Assembly (NCBI GenBank): GCA_024699855.1
Contig: JAMPIQ010000002.1
Span: 13,206,001-13,270,000 of the forward strand
DNA from: Aphelenchoides besseyi
Taxonomy: Eukaryota > Nematoda > Chromadorea > Rhabditida > Aphelenchoididae
Reading direction: 5' to 3'
Length of the DNA stretch: 64,000 nucleotides
Under the pieces are notes generated by a model, which was given only the letters and a program-made list of their open reading frames with translations, did no database searches and was not told where the DNA came from. How positions within the stretch are numbered: the first letter of the stretch is position 1; each line of letters begins with the position of its first letter. Made by a program: the position numbers and the translations under genes. Below are positions 63,889-64,000 of this stretch, piece by piece.

Positions 63889-64000
63889 TTACTGCAAGAT
63901 GTTGAGAAAATCCCAATTGACGTTGTACTTGTCGTTCACGGCAATCGGTCCGAACATTTTTTGTTCACCCAAACTCAGACCTTTCAACGGCGACAACATC
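63889..64000 (-). CDS. 3' end of an unidentified minus-strand gene (cut by window edge)
   Basis: The open frame runs from the window edge to a TAA at 63889-63891 and encodes LKGLSLGEQKMFGPIAVND and then NWDFLNILQ. A TTTATT on the plus strand near 63803 could be its polyadenylation signal. The gene converges with H3.3. No family can be named from this fragment. Confidence 0.5.
   Translation of the reverse strand, partial: MLSPLKGLSLGEQKMFGPIAVNDKYNVNWDFLNILQ

Overview
The window is eukaryotic and almost certainly from a nematode or a very close relative. Protein-coding genes are broken up by many tiny GT-AG introns, mostly 36-50 nt, usually ending in TTTTAG or TTTCAG. Other pointers are a supplementary-type nuclear receptor with a CNGCKT P-box, a MOLO-1-type membrane protein, an even-skipped/vab-7 homeobox gene, SLC6 and secretin-class receptor genes, and TTTTCAG just before several start codons, as expected at trans-splice or 5' UTR splice sites. 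No tRNA, rRNA, CRISPR or bacterial operon was seen. Gene models were built by hand from splice signals and reading-frame continuity, plus remembered protein families. For thirteen of the fourteen genes fully modelled at confidence 0.8 or above or nearly so, the exons sum exactly to whole codons; clathrin was not summed exon by exon.

Layout: acetoacetyl-CoA synthetase (+, 1426-3777) converges on a secretin-class GPCR (-, 4117-7301). A 7 kb gene-poor stretch follows. A membrane-anchored TYW1-type flavodoxin-like gene (+, 14347-15408) converges on clathrin heavy chain (-, 15779-21472). Uridine phosphorylase (-, 22742-23803) lies upstream of clathrin. A plus-strand series comes next: nuclear receptor (26728-28577), secreted cysteine-rich/Kunitz-like protein (29241-29914), divergent SLC6 transporter (30269-33036), vab-7/eve (34994-36735), EGF-type protein with a possible GPI signal (38555-40500) and a small CC-rich membrane protein (42223-42626). 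The last of these converges on a C1GALT1/COSMC-like GT31 protein (-, 42962-44037).

The 45-50 kb part is less certain. It holds a small gene whose stop codon abuts a MITE, unresolved coding-like blocks, a short type II membrane protein (47593-48223), and a single-pass membrane protein (-, about 49143-50244) with a 61-bp-period tandem duplication in its 3' part. A MOLO-1 family gene (-, 51082-52497) is followed by a gene-poor 4 kb. The window closes with MTM-3-type myotubularin (+, 56399-59420), 4-hydroxyphenylpyruvate dioxygenase (+, 61034-62519), histone H3.3 (+, 63144-63642) and the 3' end of another minus-strand gene.

Functionally this is a housekeeping and neuronal/membrane gene mix with no obvious shared pathway. 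Acetoacetyl-CoA synthetase and HPPD both touch ketone-body/tyrosine carbon. Clathrin and myotubularin act in endocytic trafficking. The GPCR, SLC6 and MOLO-1 genes suggest neuromuscular signalling. The points most worth a second look are degenerate key residues (COSMC-like GT31, SLC6 TM1, TYW1-like loop, FYVE remnant), 16-28 nt microexons with an intronic foldback, the unusual H3.3 tail, and the MITE at a stop codon.
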